Below are positions 48,907 to 61,270 of a stretch of 64,000 nt of DNA, one piece after another. Below the pieces are notes generated by a model. That model saw nothing but the letters and a program-made list of their open reading frames with translations. It ran no database searches and was not told where the DNA came from. A program made the position numbers and the translations under genes. This stretch comes from Cucumis sativus (taxonomy: Eukaryota; Streptophyta; Magnoliopsida; Cucurbitales; Cucurbitaceae). Position 1 is the first letter of the stretch. Each line of letters begins with the position of its first letter. Location of the stretch: positions 22,082,607 to 22,146,606 of the forward strand of contig NC_026656.2 of NCBI RefSeq assembly GCF_000004075.3, written 5' to 3'.

Positions 48907-50472
48907 TGTCGACAGTTGGCAGATCAAGAGGCTGTGATTGAGTTCGAGTTTCTGTTGGGTGCCGAGAAAACTTGAAGCGATTGAAATCGCAGAGCGGAAG
49001 CCAAGAAGGAAAGCGATAAAGCGCGCGCCAGACTCTGATACGACAGTGCCAACCAAACTGAGAGAGATCAAATATGGAGGGAAAACTTTGTGATTTCTCG
49101 GACACCTTTATTTTTTTAACTAACCTCAATTTCCCCCTCTATTTTATGCTATATACTCTAAATCTCATATCCCCTCTTCTAAATAACAAATTTAGAAGAG
49201 AATTAGGTTATAAATTTAGCTATTAGTTTCAAAATAATTATGTGTATTGTAAAATTTAATTTTTTTTTTATAAATATAGTAAAATTTATCAAATTCTATC
49301 AATGATATAAGTTTATCATCGATAGACTATGTTGTAAATATTTGTCTATCAAAGCCTATCGACGATAGTTTTGTTATATTTGTAATTTTTTTAAAAATAT
49401 TATTGTATCCTTAATTATTATCTCTCATATGACCATCAACTACAATGAGGTGTAATTTTTTTTCAACTTTTAGTATAATTACAAGAAAATTGTCAACGAC
49501 ATTTTTGACAAAATTTTGTTATAGTTTATGAATACTTTAATATATTTTACTATTTTTTAAAATGTCCTCAACTGTAATCGGTAAAAGTTCTAAAAATAAG
49601 AATGAAGTATATAACAACATTAAATAATAATTAAGTATACACCAATATTTTTTAAAAATTTGCTATCTATGATACTCTTTAGACTCTTGTGGTCTACCTA
49701 TATACTCTTATGATCTATAATTATAGACCAATATTTGATGAGTGATAGATTCTATCATCGATAAATTTTAATCGAATTTATTATATTTACATATAGGGTT
49801 ATATACTTAATTATATGGAATATAAGATAAGATACTTATTCCTATCTTTTATAATTAACTTCGATTTTTTCCTATATTTAAAGCAAATTACTCCTAAAGT
49901 TTGTAGTAATTGTAATTAAACACTTAAATTTATTTAAAATTTAAATATGAAAAATCATTTTTTTTGAATAATTATATAATTTGTATGGACTATAGAAGTA
50001 AAGGATTCAATTTTTATAAATATTATACGCTCGTGGATTCAATTTTAACAAAGTTTAAAATGTTTTATTAGAAATTTGATGATATAATGGTAGAAACGTT
50101 GTAAATATATATTACATTAACGACTTAGACTATATTTGTATGAAAAAGATTAAAATTGAAAAGAAAAAAAACCCGGAGTATTTATGAAGCGTGGCGTTGG
50201 CAATGCTAAACTAATCAGATCGTCCCTATTCTGGTCGGCGGTGGTCCTCCGAACAGAAATCAGTAGAAATAATCGATCTTCTCCGGACTTTCGAGAAGGG
50301 GAAGGAATAATATTCTTGCAAGAGAGAGGTTATTGTTCAACCGAATCCAGTTAAAGAGTGATCTACACAAACAAAGGAAATTCTATATTTCGTTCGATTC
50401 ATTTTTTGTTCCGATCGAGGCTCCGGGCGGAGACAAAGCTTTTTTTAATTTTCAAATTTGTTGGAGGTGAAG
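48907..50472. other. Divergent intergenic region between coiled-coil gene and DUF2062 gene
   Basis: Contains both 5' leaders: GC-richer sequence at about 48907-49080 and 50190-50472. The middle is AT-rich with a dispersed-repeat copy (49255-49560). No other gene seen. Confidence 0.6.
49255..49560. repeat. AT-rich dispersed repeat with 'atcgatagactat' motifs
   Basis: Several 'tctatcaatgat', 'atcgatagac' and 'tcgacgatagttttgttatatttgtaa' words, with a degraded second block to about 49560. Same vocabulary as the copies at 8690 and 37940. Confidence 0.55.
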
Positions 50473-53400
50473 ATGGCAACAGTAGGACATGCCCGTTCGA
50501 CCAGTTGGTTTAACCAGAAAATCGTCGATCCTCTCCTCCAAATCCTTCAAAGGTTCTTCCTCTCACCACACATTTCGATTTCCAAATATTTTATTTCTCT
50601 CGGAGCATTGAAGTTTGTTGAATAGGAATTTGACGGACTTTTTTCTTCATTTGGTACAAATTTTGAATGCGGTTTTTAATCTTGAGGATTAGATATTGCT
50701 TGCAGCTCTTCTTTGATTGGAAGCATATTTTGATTTTATTTTGAGTTTTTGGCCTTCTAGGATGGATTGAAAAGCATATCTCAGAAGGAGATAGGCCAAT
50801 TAGAGCTGTTGGTTTCAGCGAGTTCAAGAATTATGCTTTCCCTTATCTTTTCATGGATTATGGGAGTTGTTTTTGATACATTTATTCCCAATGAAGCAAA
50901 GGGTCTAAAGCTATTCTCTTAATTTTCTGACGATAGACCTTGAAGAAATTGCTAAAACTTTTCTACTCGTTCTTTCTTGGTTTTGTTGTTTGAAGGGGCG
51001 CCGAGCCGAAGCAACTGGCATTCTCTGCAGCTCTAGGCATAACATTGGGATTATTTCCTATATGCGGTATATTTATATATCCTTTAAAATAGAGAGATTA
51101 ATGCACTCTGTTGCTTTTACTTTTAACTACATTACTTTTCTTAAGACGTGAAGTTTTTTAATGTGGTCAAGTTTATATTAAGATAAGATGGAAGGCGGAA
51201 GCTTTACTCTCTTGGTTATTACAGTATATATATACCTTGTCTATCACCGTTTCTTCGATATTGTTTTGTTATTTGATTCTTGTTAAAAGCATAGTAGTAT
51301 TTAAATCCTCAGGTAGGTATAAACATTTAAGCAGACTTGAGGAGCAATAGAGTGTTTTGGGGTATGGAGTGGGAACCTGGCGAGGTCCGGTCTTTGGTGA
51401 GGTTCCATGTTTCCCTTTGGGCATTGGTTTTGAAGGCTTTTTGCAATTATCTTCCAGGGAATATCTTACCTAGTTGGAACCCTTTTGTCAATGGGATTTC
51501 CGTGGTCTTTTTTTCTTTTTATGCTCTTGTATTCTTTCATTATTTCTCAAGGAAAGCATTTGTTTCTATATAATTATAATAATGATGATAATAATAAACA
51601 TTTAAGCAGACTTTGTCTTAAAATCAGTACAAAACATTTTAGACTGACGAGATGTCAATCAGAAAAGGTGAATATATTGTCGGTACTAGTGGGCATTATT
51701 ATTGTTTTTAGATAGAAACCAAAACAATATAGAATTCAAGGACAGATGGTATCAGGGTCATTGAGGAAGCACCATTCATTCTCTTATTCTTTTTCTTGGT
51801 TATTGTTATTTTTCACTAAACTACCTTTTTTATTGCAACGACTTGTTAGAGATATTAGGATAATTTTATATCTGTTAAAATAATATGTGAAGTTTACACT
51901 GCCGTTAAGGTGATAGTTATTTTCATTAATACAGGGGTCACTGTTTTCTTATGCGGGTTTGCAATTGCGTTTCTTGGATCTCTTTGTCATGCTCCAACAG
52001 TGATGCTTGCTAACTTTATTGCTACTCCCATAGAATTGAGGTATTTGTATTTCTCAGTATTTTACATCACAATAAAAGCAAACACTGTCGAGTTGGATCT
52101 TATTCTCATATTCTGATGTGAAGTGGTAAATTTCAAGAAAAGTTTCATATAAATTTTATATGCATGCATTTCTTAATTCTGAGGCTTGACGTTTCGTCCT
52201 TTTCATTTGTTGATTTAATTTTTTATTCCCTCTGAAGTTTGGTGGTGCCTTTTTTGCGCTTTGGTGAAGCCATTTCTGGGGGACCTCGTTTCCCCTTTAC
52301 ACCTGATGCTTTGAAAAAAGTTTTTACTGGTGAAGCTTCGCATGAAGTACTTTTGAGTATTGCTCACTTGGTAAGGTTTCTTCTAGATTCTTTTATCAGC
52401 GCTGTTCATGCAGGGTGACCAATTATCATTGTTACTTTTTTTTGTCTTTCCGTAGGATTAGACTATAAGATCTGATCACCTATTAGTTGCAGTTCTCAAG
52501 ATCAAATACTTCAATTAATGAACTGAATTGGTTTGAGAAGCTAGACGATTTTATTATAACAGATCCATTTTAGAGTGTTGTTATCAGCTGGGTACACAAT
52601 AAGGGGGTCATCTCAGGTTTTATTGACACTAAATCTTCACTTGCGATAACTCATTTTTATGTATTTGAGCTCTTTAAGGAGTATGTGAGGATTGTGAAAG
52701 ATTTCTCTGAGTTTGAGAGGTTAGACTTCGGTTCTGTTGATGCAAACATATTCACAAAAACTTAGTAGACCGATCAAATGTGTGGCAGATTAATTTGTAC
52801 AAGATGAGAGAGAAAGATAGAGGGAGGGGGGAGGGATATGATATATACTTGTAGAAGAGAGGACAAAGGTTCATGTAAACTGAGATTCGAAGTTGCTTTG
52901 ATGCAAATATTAGTCATGAATGGTCTCAGCGTGTTAGAAGAGGGTGACAAGTAGCAGCTCTTACGGTCTTAACTCACTTGGAATACACACACATTAGAGT
53001 GAATGGACAACTTGTGTCTCTTCACATAAAAGAAAGACAAACTAGTGTAGTGAAATGAACACTTTCATTATGGGAAAGACAATAGATTTGTCAAGAACTG
53101 AAGATGCGCCAAGTGTATAGTTCATTTCACTCATTGGAATGGTCTGTATGGCATTCAACAACGGCAAAATGGAAAGATGCGTGAACTTGCTTATCTTCTC
53201 CTATTGGGGATTTCTCTCACTCTGCTCTTGAAACCTCGAACTGCTTTCTGTATGTTTACCATTGCCATTTGTGTTCTGTTTATCTCGTTTCCTTTTTTCC
53301 CCAGTAATCTTGCTTTAGGGTTTAAAATGAACATTGTTTAATTTTACACATTTAAACACATTCTTCATCGTATTAAAATTGATTTTGAAGGAACAAAAGC

Positions 53401-53773
53401 ATCTTTGGAATGATTTTTGCTCATTATATTTACTATGTTGTGTCATCACATACATCAATTGCTTGTTATTAGCTAGCCCCAACCAAGTCTATATCTCTCA
53501 ACATTTTCAGTTCTAATATGAAAATGTTAGTTTGTATGTTGCCATTTTGAGTTGCTTCGTTCACATTAACAAACTGGATGAAAGAAAGCTTTGGATCAAA
53601 ATTGGCAGTTGTTGGGATGGCTTGTTGCTGCACCCTTTATTCTGGGCATTGGATATTTGTTGTTTTTACCATGTTTCAAGATTTTGGTGCGCAAGTTCAG
53701 CACTGTTGCTTCAAGCCCAAAGAAGCCTCCTCATTCACACACAGACATCAAACTGAAGGTGAGAGATGTCTGA
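50473..53773 (+). CDS. DUF2062 domain membrane protein
   Basis: Five exons: 50473-50552, 50996-51066, 51935-52040, 52238-52370, 53609-53773; 555 nt, 184 aa, phases correct and introns GT-AG. The peptide starts MATVGHARSTSWFNQKIVDP. The core LAFSAALGITLGLFPICG followed by a hydrophobic segment (FLCGFAIAFLGSL) and ANFIATPIEL is the DUF2062 signature, a family common in bacteria and found in plants. A second hydrophobic segment near the end (WLVAAPFILGIGYLLFLPC) precedes a basic tail (KKPPHSHTDIKLKVRDV). It is probably an integral membrane protein with at least three membrane passes. The biochemical role is unknown for the family as far as I know. Intron 2 carries a truncated LINE with a target duplication; the CDS is untouched. 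Confidence 0.88.
51339..51593 (+). mobile_element. 5'-truncated LINE insertion with perfect 20-bp target duplication
   Basis: A 255-bp insert is bounded by two exact copies of ATAAACATTTAAGCAGACTT, at 51319-51338 and 51594-51613. The insert reads NRVFWGMEWEPGEVRSLVRF then HVSLWALVLKAFCNYLPG on the plus strand, the C-terminal end of plant LINE reverse transcriptases. It ends with a gataataata-type tail, as expected for LINE 3' ends. 5' truncation, a 3' tail and a long exact target duplication are the classic marks of target-primed reverse transcription. It lies in intron 2 of the DUF2062 gene. Confidence 0.93.
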
Positions 53774-55823
53774 TTTTAAGGATCTCAGAAATGGTGCATT
53801 TCCTGGAAACTTGGGTGACTCACAATTAACATGGTAACCTTCCTTTGTATGTATCACAAACCGTTCGCATTACTCTACTCGTTAGATGCCTGTTATCTGT
53901 TTTCAGTTGCTTCGCTTTGTAATGGTACGATTACAATTTTAACGTTCGATCAAACTATCATGAAAGCTGGACTGGCTACTATTACAGAATGATTCTAATG
54001 CAAGGCTATTATTTTTTCTTAGTACAATTGAAATGGGTAGAGAGGATTCAAACTCCAAATATCATGGCTGGTTACTAACACACTCATGTGTGAATGTATG
54101 AATGGAATTGTACTCGTTTTGACATGACATTATATTATTGAAATCCCTAGTATTATTATGTTCATTGTATTATTGTATTGAATGTGTAACCTACCTTCAC
54201 CAATAGACCTTTGAAATGTCAAGTTTTGAAATTGAAGGGGGTGTAATTGAGGTGTTAGATGAACTTTAGATGGACCACAACGGTAATGTTTCCTTTTCAA
54301 CATCCTAATGGAGTTTGGTGATACATCAAAGAAAATGCTTTAAATTTTATTGTAAACATTGTTGAATGCCCTTTTTCCCACTTGGTTCTGATTCGACGTT
54401 TCAGATGGTTCCTTCTAATTAGAAATGTCAAATTCGGCTCAACTCACCATTATTTATATTTGTACTTCCAGAGACCCTTTCATCATTACGTAACTAAATG
54501 TTGTATTTTTTAAAAGTGCTGCAGATTATAATTATTTGGTAAAATGTCACTAATGGAATTATGAACTATCGACTCTAAGAGTAATCTAAATTTTATTATA
54601 TTTTTATTATATTTTCAACTCTATGAGTAATCTAAATTTTATTATATTTTCATTGTGCTATTTCATAAACACTCTATTTGATTCATTAAATTTTAATTAA
54701 CAAAGTTGAACAATTAGCGTTTGTACTTTATGCTTATCTATTGATTCATAAACTTTATATTTAAATATGTTTGAGTGAGTGCATATAAAATAATTATCCT
54801 TATAGATATGCCCTCCTTCCATTCGAAGGAAACACAATGTTTCTTTCTTTCTTTATTGTGTTCGTATGTTGACTCAAAAGGCAACCAATATGTATATGTC
54901 ATATGATATGATCTGTCACATATTAATACTAATTGTGCTTAAATTAATTAAAACTTTAGATAAAACATTGATGCGATCCCATAATTAACAACATACGAAA
55001 TGTTAATCTTAATACAAAGGCGTCCGATTACTACTACTAATACGGTACGTATTCCCCCCAAAAGGGAGAAAATTCCTCGCCGATTTTTCCCTTTACTCCA
55101 AGTCTTCCACACAGCGGACAAAGTCAAATATGAGAAACCCCACCGATTTGTCCCAATTGGAAACTCTTTCTTCCTAATTTCCTCGCCGGTGTCTTTCCTC
55201 TTCGTTTTCCCCCAATGCCTTTTGTTTTTTGGTGATTGTTCATTGATTCTTTTTCACCATCTCTCTTCCTTGGCTGCGGAAATTTGGTTTAGGTGAGATA
55301 TGATTATTCTCTTCTTCTTTTTTTTTTTTTTTTTTTTTTTTTAAGTTTAGGATTTTGATGTCATCCGGGACTGTTCTTACTGCTCTTGATTATTTGCTAT
55401 TTTGTTTGGTTTCTGTTGATCTCTTCAATTTGATTTTTGTATTGTTTCTTCTTTTTGAACTGTTAACGCGTTTGAAGACGATCTGTTGAATCGATTATGC
55501 TCAACTTGCTTTCTGTGTTTTGTTCCTTCTAATGCCAGAATATTCAACCGGAGTAGGCTGGTTTCTTCTGAGTACCATCGGTTGTTCCCCAATTGCTTTG
55601 ATCTGCAACCGATAATTTACTTGCAATTTGTTTGGTTTCTGGAAAAATTCGCGAAAATCAATTGCAATTTTGTCGTTTGAAGATCCAGAATGATGGATAT
55701 CAGATACTTCGAAACGAAAGGTGGATAGAGAGGGAGTGAGTGAGTGTTTGTTTAGTCTTCATTTCTAGGAGTTGCTTTGCTTCTGTGTGCTGTTGAATTT
55801 GCTGGGAATCTTCCATCCTTCAA
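53774..55823. other. Intergenic region and phytolongin 5' leader
   Basis: The first part is the DUF2062 3' flank. From about 55050 the DNA is pyrimidine-rich and fits a 5' UTR exon ending at a good donor (ttag|gtgaga, 55293). It is followed by a leader intron containing a 25-T run (55318-55342) and perhaps ending at the acceptor ttctag at about 55769. Leader introns are common in such genes, but the acceptor choice is a guess. Confidence 0.5.
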
Positions 55824-56654
55824 ATGGATCTGAGTCATGGCACAATTCATTATTGTTCTGTTTCAAGGGGGGAACGTATGCTCTATGTGTATAGTAATGG
55901 TGATGAGGAGATTGAGAACTTAGCTGATTTATGCTTGAAAAGTGCCCCTCCATATCACAAGTGGTATTTTGAAACATTGGGTAAAAAGACTTTTGGGTTT
56001 TTGATGAAAGAAGGATCTGTTTATTTTGCAATTGCTGATGAAGTTATTGGTAATCAACCTCTTCTCCAGTTTCTAGAGCAGTTGAGAGATGAATTCAAAA
56101 GGGTAGCAAAAAAGGGTTCACGAGGGAGTTTCTCAAGTATGAACTCCATTAGTTTGCAAGAACAGCTAGTGCCTGTAATTTCTAAGTTAATCACCTCATT
56201 GGAGAATGTCTCCCACAATAGTAAGGATTGGATGGCTGAAACCCCATCCTCCAACAATGGTTTGTCTCCATCTCCAAGCAACGTTAACGGGCAAGTGGAT
56301 GTTTTGGCTTCCACAAAAGCCCCTTTGCTCGGGAAGTCAAACAAACCAGAGAAGAAAAAGGGAAAGGACCATGTGATAACAATGAGAGGAATTGAAATGG
56401 AGGAGCATAGAAAATCAACGGACAGAGGTTTGAAGATTGATTCAGTCTCTTTGGAATCCAGTAATCAGGGCGGATCAGGGTCTGCAATTCCAGTGCAAAA
56501 AGATAGCAATCCATTGAGGAGATCGAACTCTCAAAGCATCCGGAGAAGGTGGTGGCGTCATGTGAGGATCGCACTTGCTGTTGATGCTGTTGTATGTTTG
56601 ATATTGTTTGTTATCTGGTTGATTGTCTGCAATGGAGTTTCTTGTGTCCGCTGA
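55824..56654 (+). CDS. PHYL1: Phytolongin (Phyl1-type longin protein)
   Basis: Plant-specific relative of longin R-SNAREs; known members sit on secretory-pathway membranes. 276 aa, coding region in a single exon. Seen: an N-terminal longin domain at about 1-115, starting MDLSHGTIHYCSVSRGERML and including CLKSAPPYHKWYFETLGKK, FGFLMKEGSVYFAIAD and LLQFLEQLRDEFKRV. The middle is a Ser/Asn/Lys-rich stretch where a SNARE motif would be in VAMP7 proteins; no SNARE heptads with a central Arg are evident, which defines phytolongins. A basic RRRWWRHVR precedes the C-terminal membrane anchor (about 249-275), giving a tail-anchored protein facing the cytosol. The start is the first ATG and matches the family. 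A 5' UTR intron is likely. Neighbours give no functional hint. Confidence 0.93.
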   Translation: MDLSHGTIHYCSVSRGERMLYVYSNGDEEIENLADLCLKSAPPYHKWYFETLGKKTFGFLMKEGSVYFAIADEVIGNQPLLQFLEQLRDEFKRVAKKGSRGSFSSMNSISLQEQLVPVISKLITSLENVSHNSKDWMAETPSSNNGLSPSPSNVNGQVDVLASTKAPLLGKSNKPEKKKGKDHVITMRGIEMEEHRKSTDRGLKIDSVSLESSNQGGSGSAIPVQKDSNPLRRSNSQSIRRRWWRHVRIALAVDAVVCLILFVIWLIVCNGVSCVR

Positions 56655-57005
56655 GAGTTTTATGTATTTGTACATGGAACTTGAAAGATGAAATAGGGGA
56701 GATTAGATCGAGGGAGATATGTTAAATGAGGCGAACGTGTATCTGAAGGGCCTTGATTGAGTTACACTTCTGAAAATTGCAGAATAAAAAATGTTGTATG
56801 TATATGCAGACGAATTGTTAATAGGTATGATTTTTCCTATACTTATTGCTATTGTATTTTAGCATCTCACTTCGGATTTCTTCAACTTAATAGTTACTTT
56901 TGTTATATCTGTTTTGGGCTCTTAATTGACTATGATATTTCACTTGTTAATAACACTATTTTCCCACCTATTTCTAGTGTGATGTGTACTTGTGAACATT
57001 TCAAT

Positions 57006-57660
57006 GATTGAATGAAATATCTAAAGATATCCAAAGGTACATGAGGAGCCCAATCGATGGGTATACAAAAGGAACCCAACCAGAGGGTCCACAAAAAAAG
57101 GTGTTTCCAATTTGCAATAAGGGAATGTGAATCGTGACTATGTATAGCTGGGTATGTCTTTGCTCCAAGAAAGGAACACTATGAATGATAGGCCGATTAT
57201 GTCCTTTGTTGTCTTGTTCTTATCTCGGAAGATTCTATCATTCCTTTCATCCCATGTCTTCCATAGAACAGCACAAATAATACGAAGCCATAGACGTTCT
57301 TGGTCAGCTTTGATGCCTCATTAGGGCAAGCAACAATGCTTTTTGTCCAGATCCCTCTAGATGTGGGATAATCAAAGAAGACACATTGGATAGTTGTGTT
57401 GTTGGAATGGCAAAGGCTGCACCAAGAAGGAGATAGGTTGATCCATGGGCAACTTCTCTATAAGCTGTCCATTGTGTTTGAGACATGAATTTGAGATTTT
57501 CCAAATGAGAAGTTTCACTCTTTCTGGACAGAAGAGACTCTGAAGTTTGTGGTACCTAAAAGCCGTGGATGGGTGTGCGTTGGGTGGAGGAGACGAAAGT
57601 GTAAAGAATTTGTATTGAAGCGATAAGAGAATCAAAGCTTGTGTGTTCATTTTGAAAGGT
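57006..57660 (-). mobile_element. Decayed LINE fragment (C-terminal region)
   Basis: On the minus strand about 57310-57160 reads LWKTWDERNDRIFRDKNKTT, then KDIIGLSFIVFLSWSKDIPS and a stop, the usual end of a plant LINE reverse transcriptase ORF. Further upstream in the element (57300-57650) open pieces in different frames suggest a decayed zinc-finger RVT part. Related to the copy at 7305-7530. Frameshifts and stops mean it is inactive. Confidence 0.75.
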
Positions 57661-59487
57661 GTGATTGTTTTCAGCTCAAAGATTTGTGTAGACTATGATC
57701 TTGTTTGGGAAAACATCATTTTCAAAAACATGATTGTATTTTAGCCTTTTCATTTTCTTTAAGTTCATTATGTATGAGATTATTAATGCATTCTAACCAA
57801 TATAGAAAGCATTTGAAAAAAAGTTTTTTAAACAAATTCCTAATTCTTTCTATTAGGGTTCAAATTGAACTAAAACTGTACCTTATCTTCTAAAAAAAAA
57901 TTTAAAAGACAAGAAAATAATTAAAATAAAGTATGATCCTACTTCCAAATTGAAATGCAAAAAATGATTACATTAAAAAAAAGCAAATTTAACACGTTTT
58001 TTAAAAATAATTAAATCTTAAATTTAATTTCAAAATTTTAAATAGAAATAAACTCAATTAGAAACTAAAAAAATATAGAAGTGCATATATATATAAAGAG
58101 TAGGAGATAAGGAATAACAGACAAAAAAAAAAAAAACAAAGAATTGAAAAGAAATTGCTTAAATAATATACATTTAAATTAAACATAAAATCTAGAATAC
58201 AAAATAATTTTATTATTTTTAATTTAAAATAAAATAAAATTTGTAAAAAATAGAACAAAATATTCACATAGGTTATAATGAATTTTGAAACTCTTAAATT
58301 AATGAACCCTATTCTAGCGGTGATTGAGAAAGCAAATAAAATTTTTAATAAAAGGCTAGAATCCGTCTCTTAAACGGACTCACTTAAATAAAGACAAGAA
58401 AATAGTGTCATCTACCTAAATTATTTTGAAACAACTTTTTTTTTCTAATTTTTTTTCAAAAGTACCCCTCCCTCCCAATTAACTCTCTAACAATGAGTGT
58501 TTTAAAATTTTATAGATTGTTTGGTCTAAATAGTTGCAAAAATGATAAAATTAGATCGTATAGAAAGAAAATGATAGAATTAGATCGTAATGTTTCATAC
58601 GTATGATGTAAACTATATCCAAATCCATTTGTGAAACGATGTGCCACTTTATCGTATAACCAACTCAATAAATAAGGCGAAGGACATGATTGTTCATTCA
58701 AATATAATTTTACTATTCGCTCGGGATATTCTTCATATCTATTGTTTAAATCACATTTACACACAAAAAGTTGCATCATTTTGTGTACAACCACCTCGAC
58801 CTAAATAGTTGTAACAAATGGTAAAATAGAAATTATTAACCCATGTTCAAACAAAATGAGGACATAAAAATTCTACCCTTATAGTCCCTTTTATATTTAG
58901 CACACACACCGTGGTGACTGGAATTAGAAATTTCATACTTTGTCTATTGAACAAGAAATGTAAACAATTTTTTTCCCTTCGAAAAACTTGTTACTTTTTA
59001 ACACAATTATATACTTTTTACCCATCAAAATGAACTACTCAATACTGATTGATCCCTAACATCAATGATGATGAAATAATGACTAATAAGAAAAAAAGAT
59101 CCAATCAAACTGATTCCTTTTCAAGTGATTCTAATGTACGAAAATTTGGCATATCAATAAATTGCATTGATAAGTTTTGGGTTTGAAAGGAAGTGGTACA
59201 AAAGAAAATTAATAGCATAACATTGAAACAGATATCATCATTATGTTTTATTATCATTGAACTTGAAGAAGGATGGTATCAATGTTATCATCTAATCAAC
59301 TTTAGAAGCCAATTACAGTCAAATGTATGGTCAGTGTAACTGACTGAATTTACAAAATCACGTTTGAATCTCTTCCTGGATGCCCCATTTCCTCCTCAAC
59401 GTGACTGACTGACTCACTATTCTTCCCTCCATCATCACCAAATAATTATGCATATTTCATTGAATAATCGGCCTGATGTCTGAAAGC
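57661..59487. other. AT-rich intergenic DNA
   Basis: No gene supported. One minus-strand open frame, 58510-58794, starts at an ATG and contains CKCDLNNRYEEYPERIVKLY; it is less random-looking than its neighbours but matches no family I know. It could be a scrap of a transposase or other gene. The rest is A/T runs, with TA and poly-A tracts near 58080-58140. Confidence 0.5.
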
Positions 59488-60584
59488 TTATTGTGAGAGT
59501 AACTTTGAGTCACATGCTACTATTTTGATTCTTCCAACAACCTCATTGGAATCCTCATTTTTAAACGAGGCATCCTGTAAAATGAATGTCCAAACATTGT
59601 CGCAGAACCGATACGTGTGTAAATGCCCCTGTTGCAGCACGAGACAGTAAAAGGGCTAAGAGGTTTAGAAATATCATAGAGAGCTGTTTTTTAAGACCTA
59701 AACACAAAATCCACGACTATAGTTGAACAGGTTCTGTTCTATAGGTTGTATGTCTAAAGGAGACATAAGACCTACACAAAATCCCATGCATGTTTAACTA
59801 TACCAGCTCCTAATAACCATTGCCGTGTGATTATGATTTTGTTATTTCCAATTGATGTACGATGAACTTTCAGCTGAGTATTGTTAGAAAATCTGACATA
59901 GCATTGGATCGAATATATAGCTTGAAACCAATAGTAGAGGACTCAGTAAGACTCATTGTAGAACCTCATATGGCCACATCCCTAACAAGCAGTTATTACT
60001 TTGTCCTTAGATTCCGAAAATACAAAGAATTACAAAGTTTATTCCACAGAAACTTATTCAAGAATCAAGAGATGAACAAGCAAGGAATCGAATGAACCCA
60101 AGCAACCCAGTCACACGGATTAACAGTGCCACCAAGAAACTACAAACTCTTACTACAATCATGGCTCTCCATTCAATTTGAGGCAGCAACCAATTCCTCT
60201 TATCAATAAAAGTATGTTTCAAGTTTATGATGTTGACTTTATTTAGCAACATAAATCTATAGCATTGAAGGTTTGTCTAATTCATAAGCCAAAAAACATA
60301 CCTTGATAATCACCTTGCTTTTCACCTGTGATTCCAAAGCCTCAGTCATGGACTGCAAGAGCCAAAAGCAGTCCAAAATTAAATCAAACAAGACCTAAAT
60401 CCTAAAGACAAATCCAAAATATAGATCTCCAAACAAGAAACAACTCTGGTTGTACCTTATCGAACTGAACAAGAACCTGAATAGCAAGCTCAGGACTAAG
60501 AGTACCGTTTTGGACCATTTCATCTAAAGTTTCAGTCAAACACATTCCGATTGTCGATCTGCGGTAGAGTTCGAATGTTGCCAT
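59488..60584 (-). CDS. TFIIA-S: Transcription initiation factor IIA small (gamma) subunit
   Basis: Small subunit of TFIIA, which steadies TBP on the TATA box in the RNA polymerase II pre-initiation complex in the nucleus. Three exons (minus): 60584-60456, 60352-60302, 59628-59488; 321 nt, 106 aa, exactly the plant family length. Seen: N-terminal helical domain [37 protein letters not shown], a [18 protein letters not shown] junction leading into the beta-barrel with [15 protein letters not shown], and the end [12 protein letters not shown]. All introns are GT-AG and phase 0. No defect seen. Unlike rice xa5-type variants, which alter a single N-terminal residue (known biology), I make no claim about resistance here. 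Confidence 0.96.
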
Positions 60585-61270
60585 TCTTCTTCGAAAATCA
60601 AGATCTGCTAAATATTGAAAGCTCTTTAGCTAAGATAGAAAATCTAGCTAAAAACTGAAACTGAAAGAACTCAGAAAATTTTGTAACATATTGTCAGAAA
60701 TCGAGAAAGCTGGAAAAATCTTTGAAATCAAAGTGAGAGATCAATTCAAAAAGGAATGATAAAAACATATAAACATAAATACCACTCAGACTAATTTCAA
60801 CGAATTTTGTTTCCAACTTAGGAAACATTACCAAAATTAGACTTGTAACTCGTAAGACTTCATAAAAATTTCAGCAACATAGCAATATAAACATAAATAC
60901 CACCAACTTTTTGGTATTCAATATCATTAGAGAAAATAATATTCAAAGCTACCAAGTAAAATTCAAAAAATGTTTCTGAAACTAAACAAAGTCAGACAAA
61001 TGTCAAACTCAAGCAGCAGAAACCACTAAAGTCTATTACAAACTCTCAACTCAAAGCCAATTGAAAAACCTACTTGAATCTAGAATGTTTCAATTTTCAA
61101 AAGTTCGAATGAAACAATCTTATAAAGAGCAAAAAACCAAAGCAATGAGATATGCCTAATAGTCAATCTTCCTCAAACACTCTCTTTAACATCACCAAGG
61201 TTGCAATACTCGTCATGTCAACATCTACAAAATCTGGGGAGGTCAGTACACACTTAGTACGTAGCCCACA
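60585..61270 (-). promoter_or_regulatory. TFIIA-S upstream region
   Basis: Upstream flank of the TFIIA small subunit gene, AT-rich, with the leader just before 60584. A leader intron is possible but not provable. No clear promoter element. Confidence 0.35.

Noticed and set aside
48536-49129. 197-aa minus-strand open frame across the coiled-coil gene start
   Set aside because: It reads through intron 1 and out of frame with the conserved-looking exon phases; the ATG at 48906 with splicing gives the coherent coiled-coil protein.
55824-56654. VAMP7-type R-SNARE
   Set aside because: The longin domain and tail anchor are present, but the central region lacks a SNARE heptad motif with the zero-layer Arg; it fits phytolongin.
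58510-58794. 94-aa minus-strand open frame
   Set aside because: Peptide looks partly coding-like, but there is no family match I can name and no splice or promoter support; kept only as a note in the intergenic entry.
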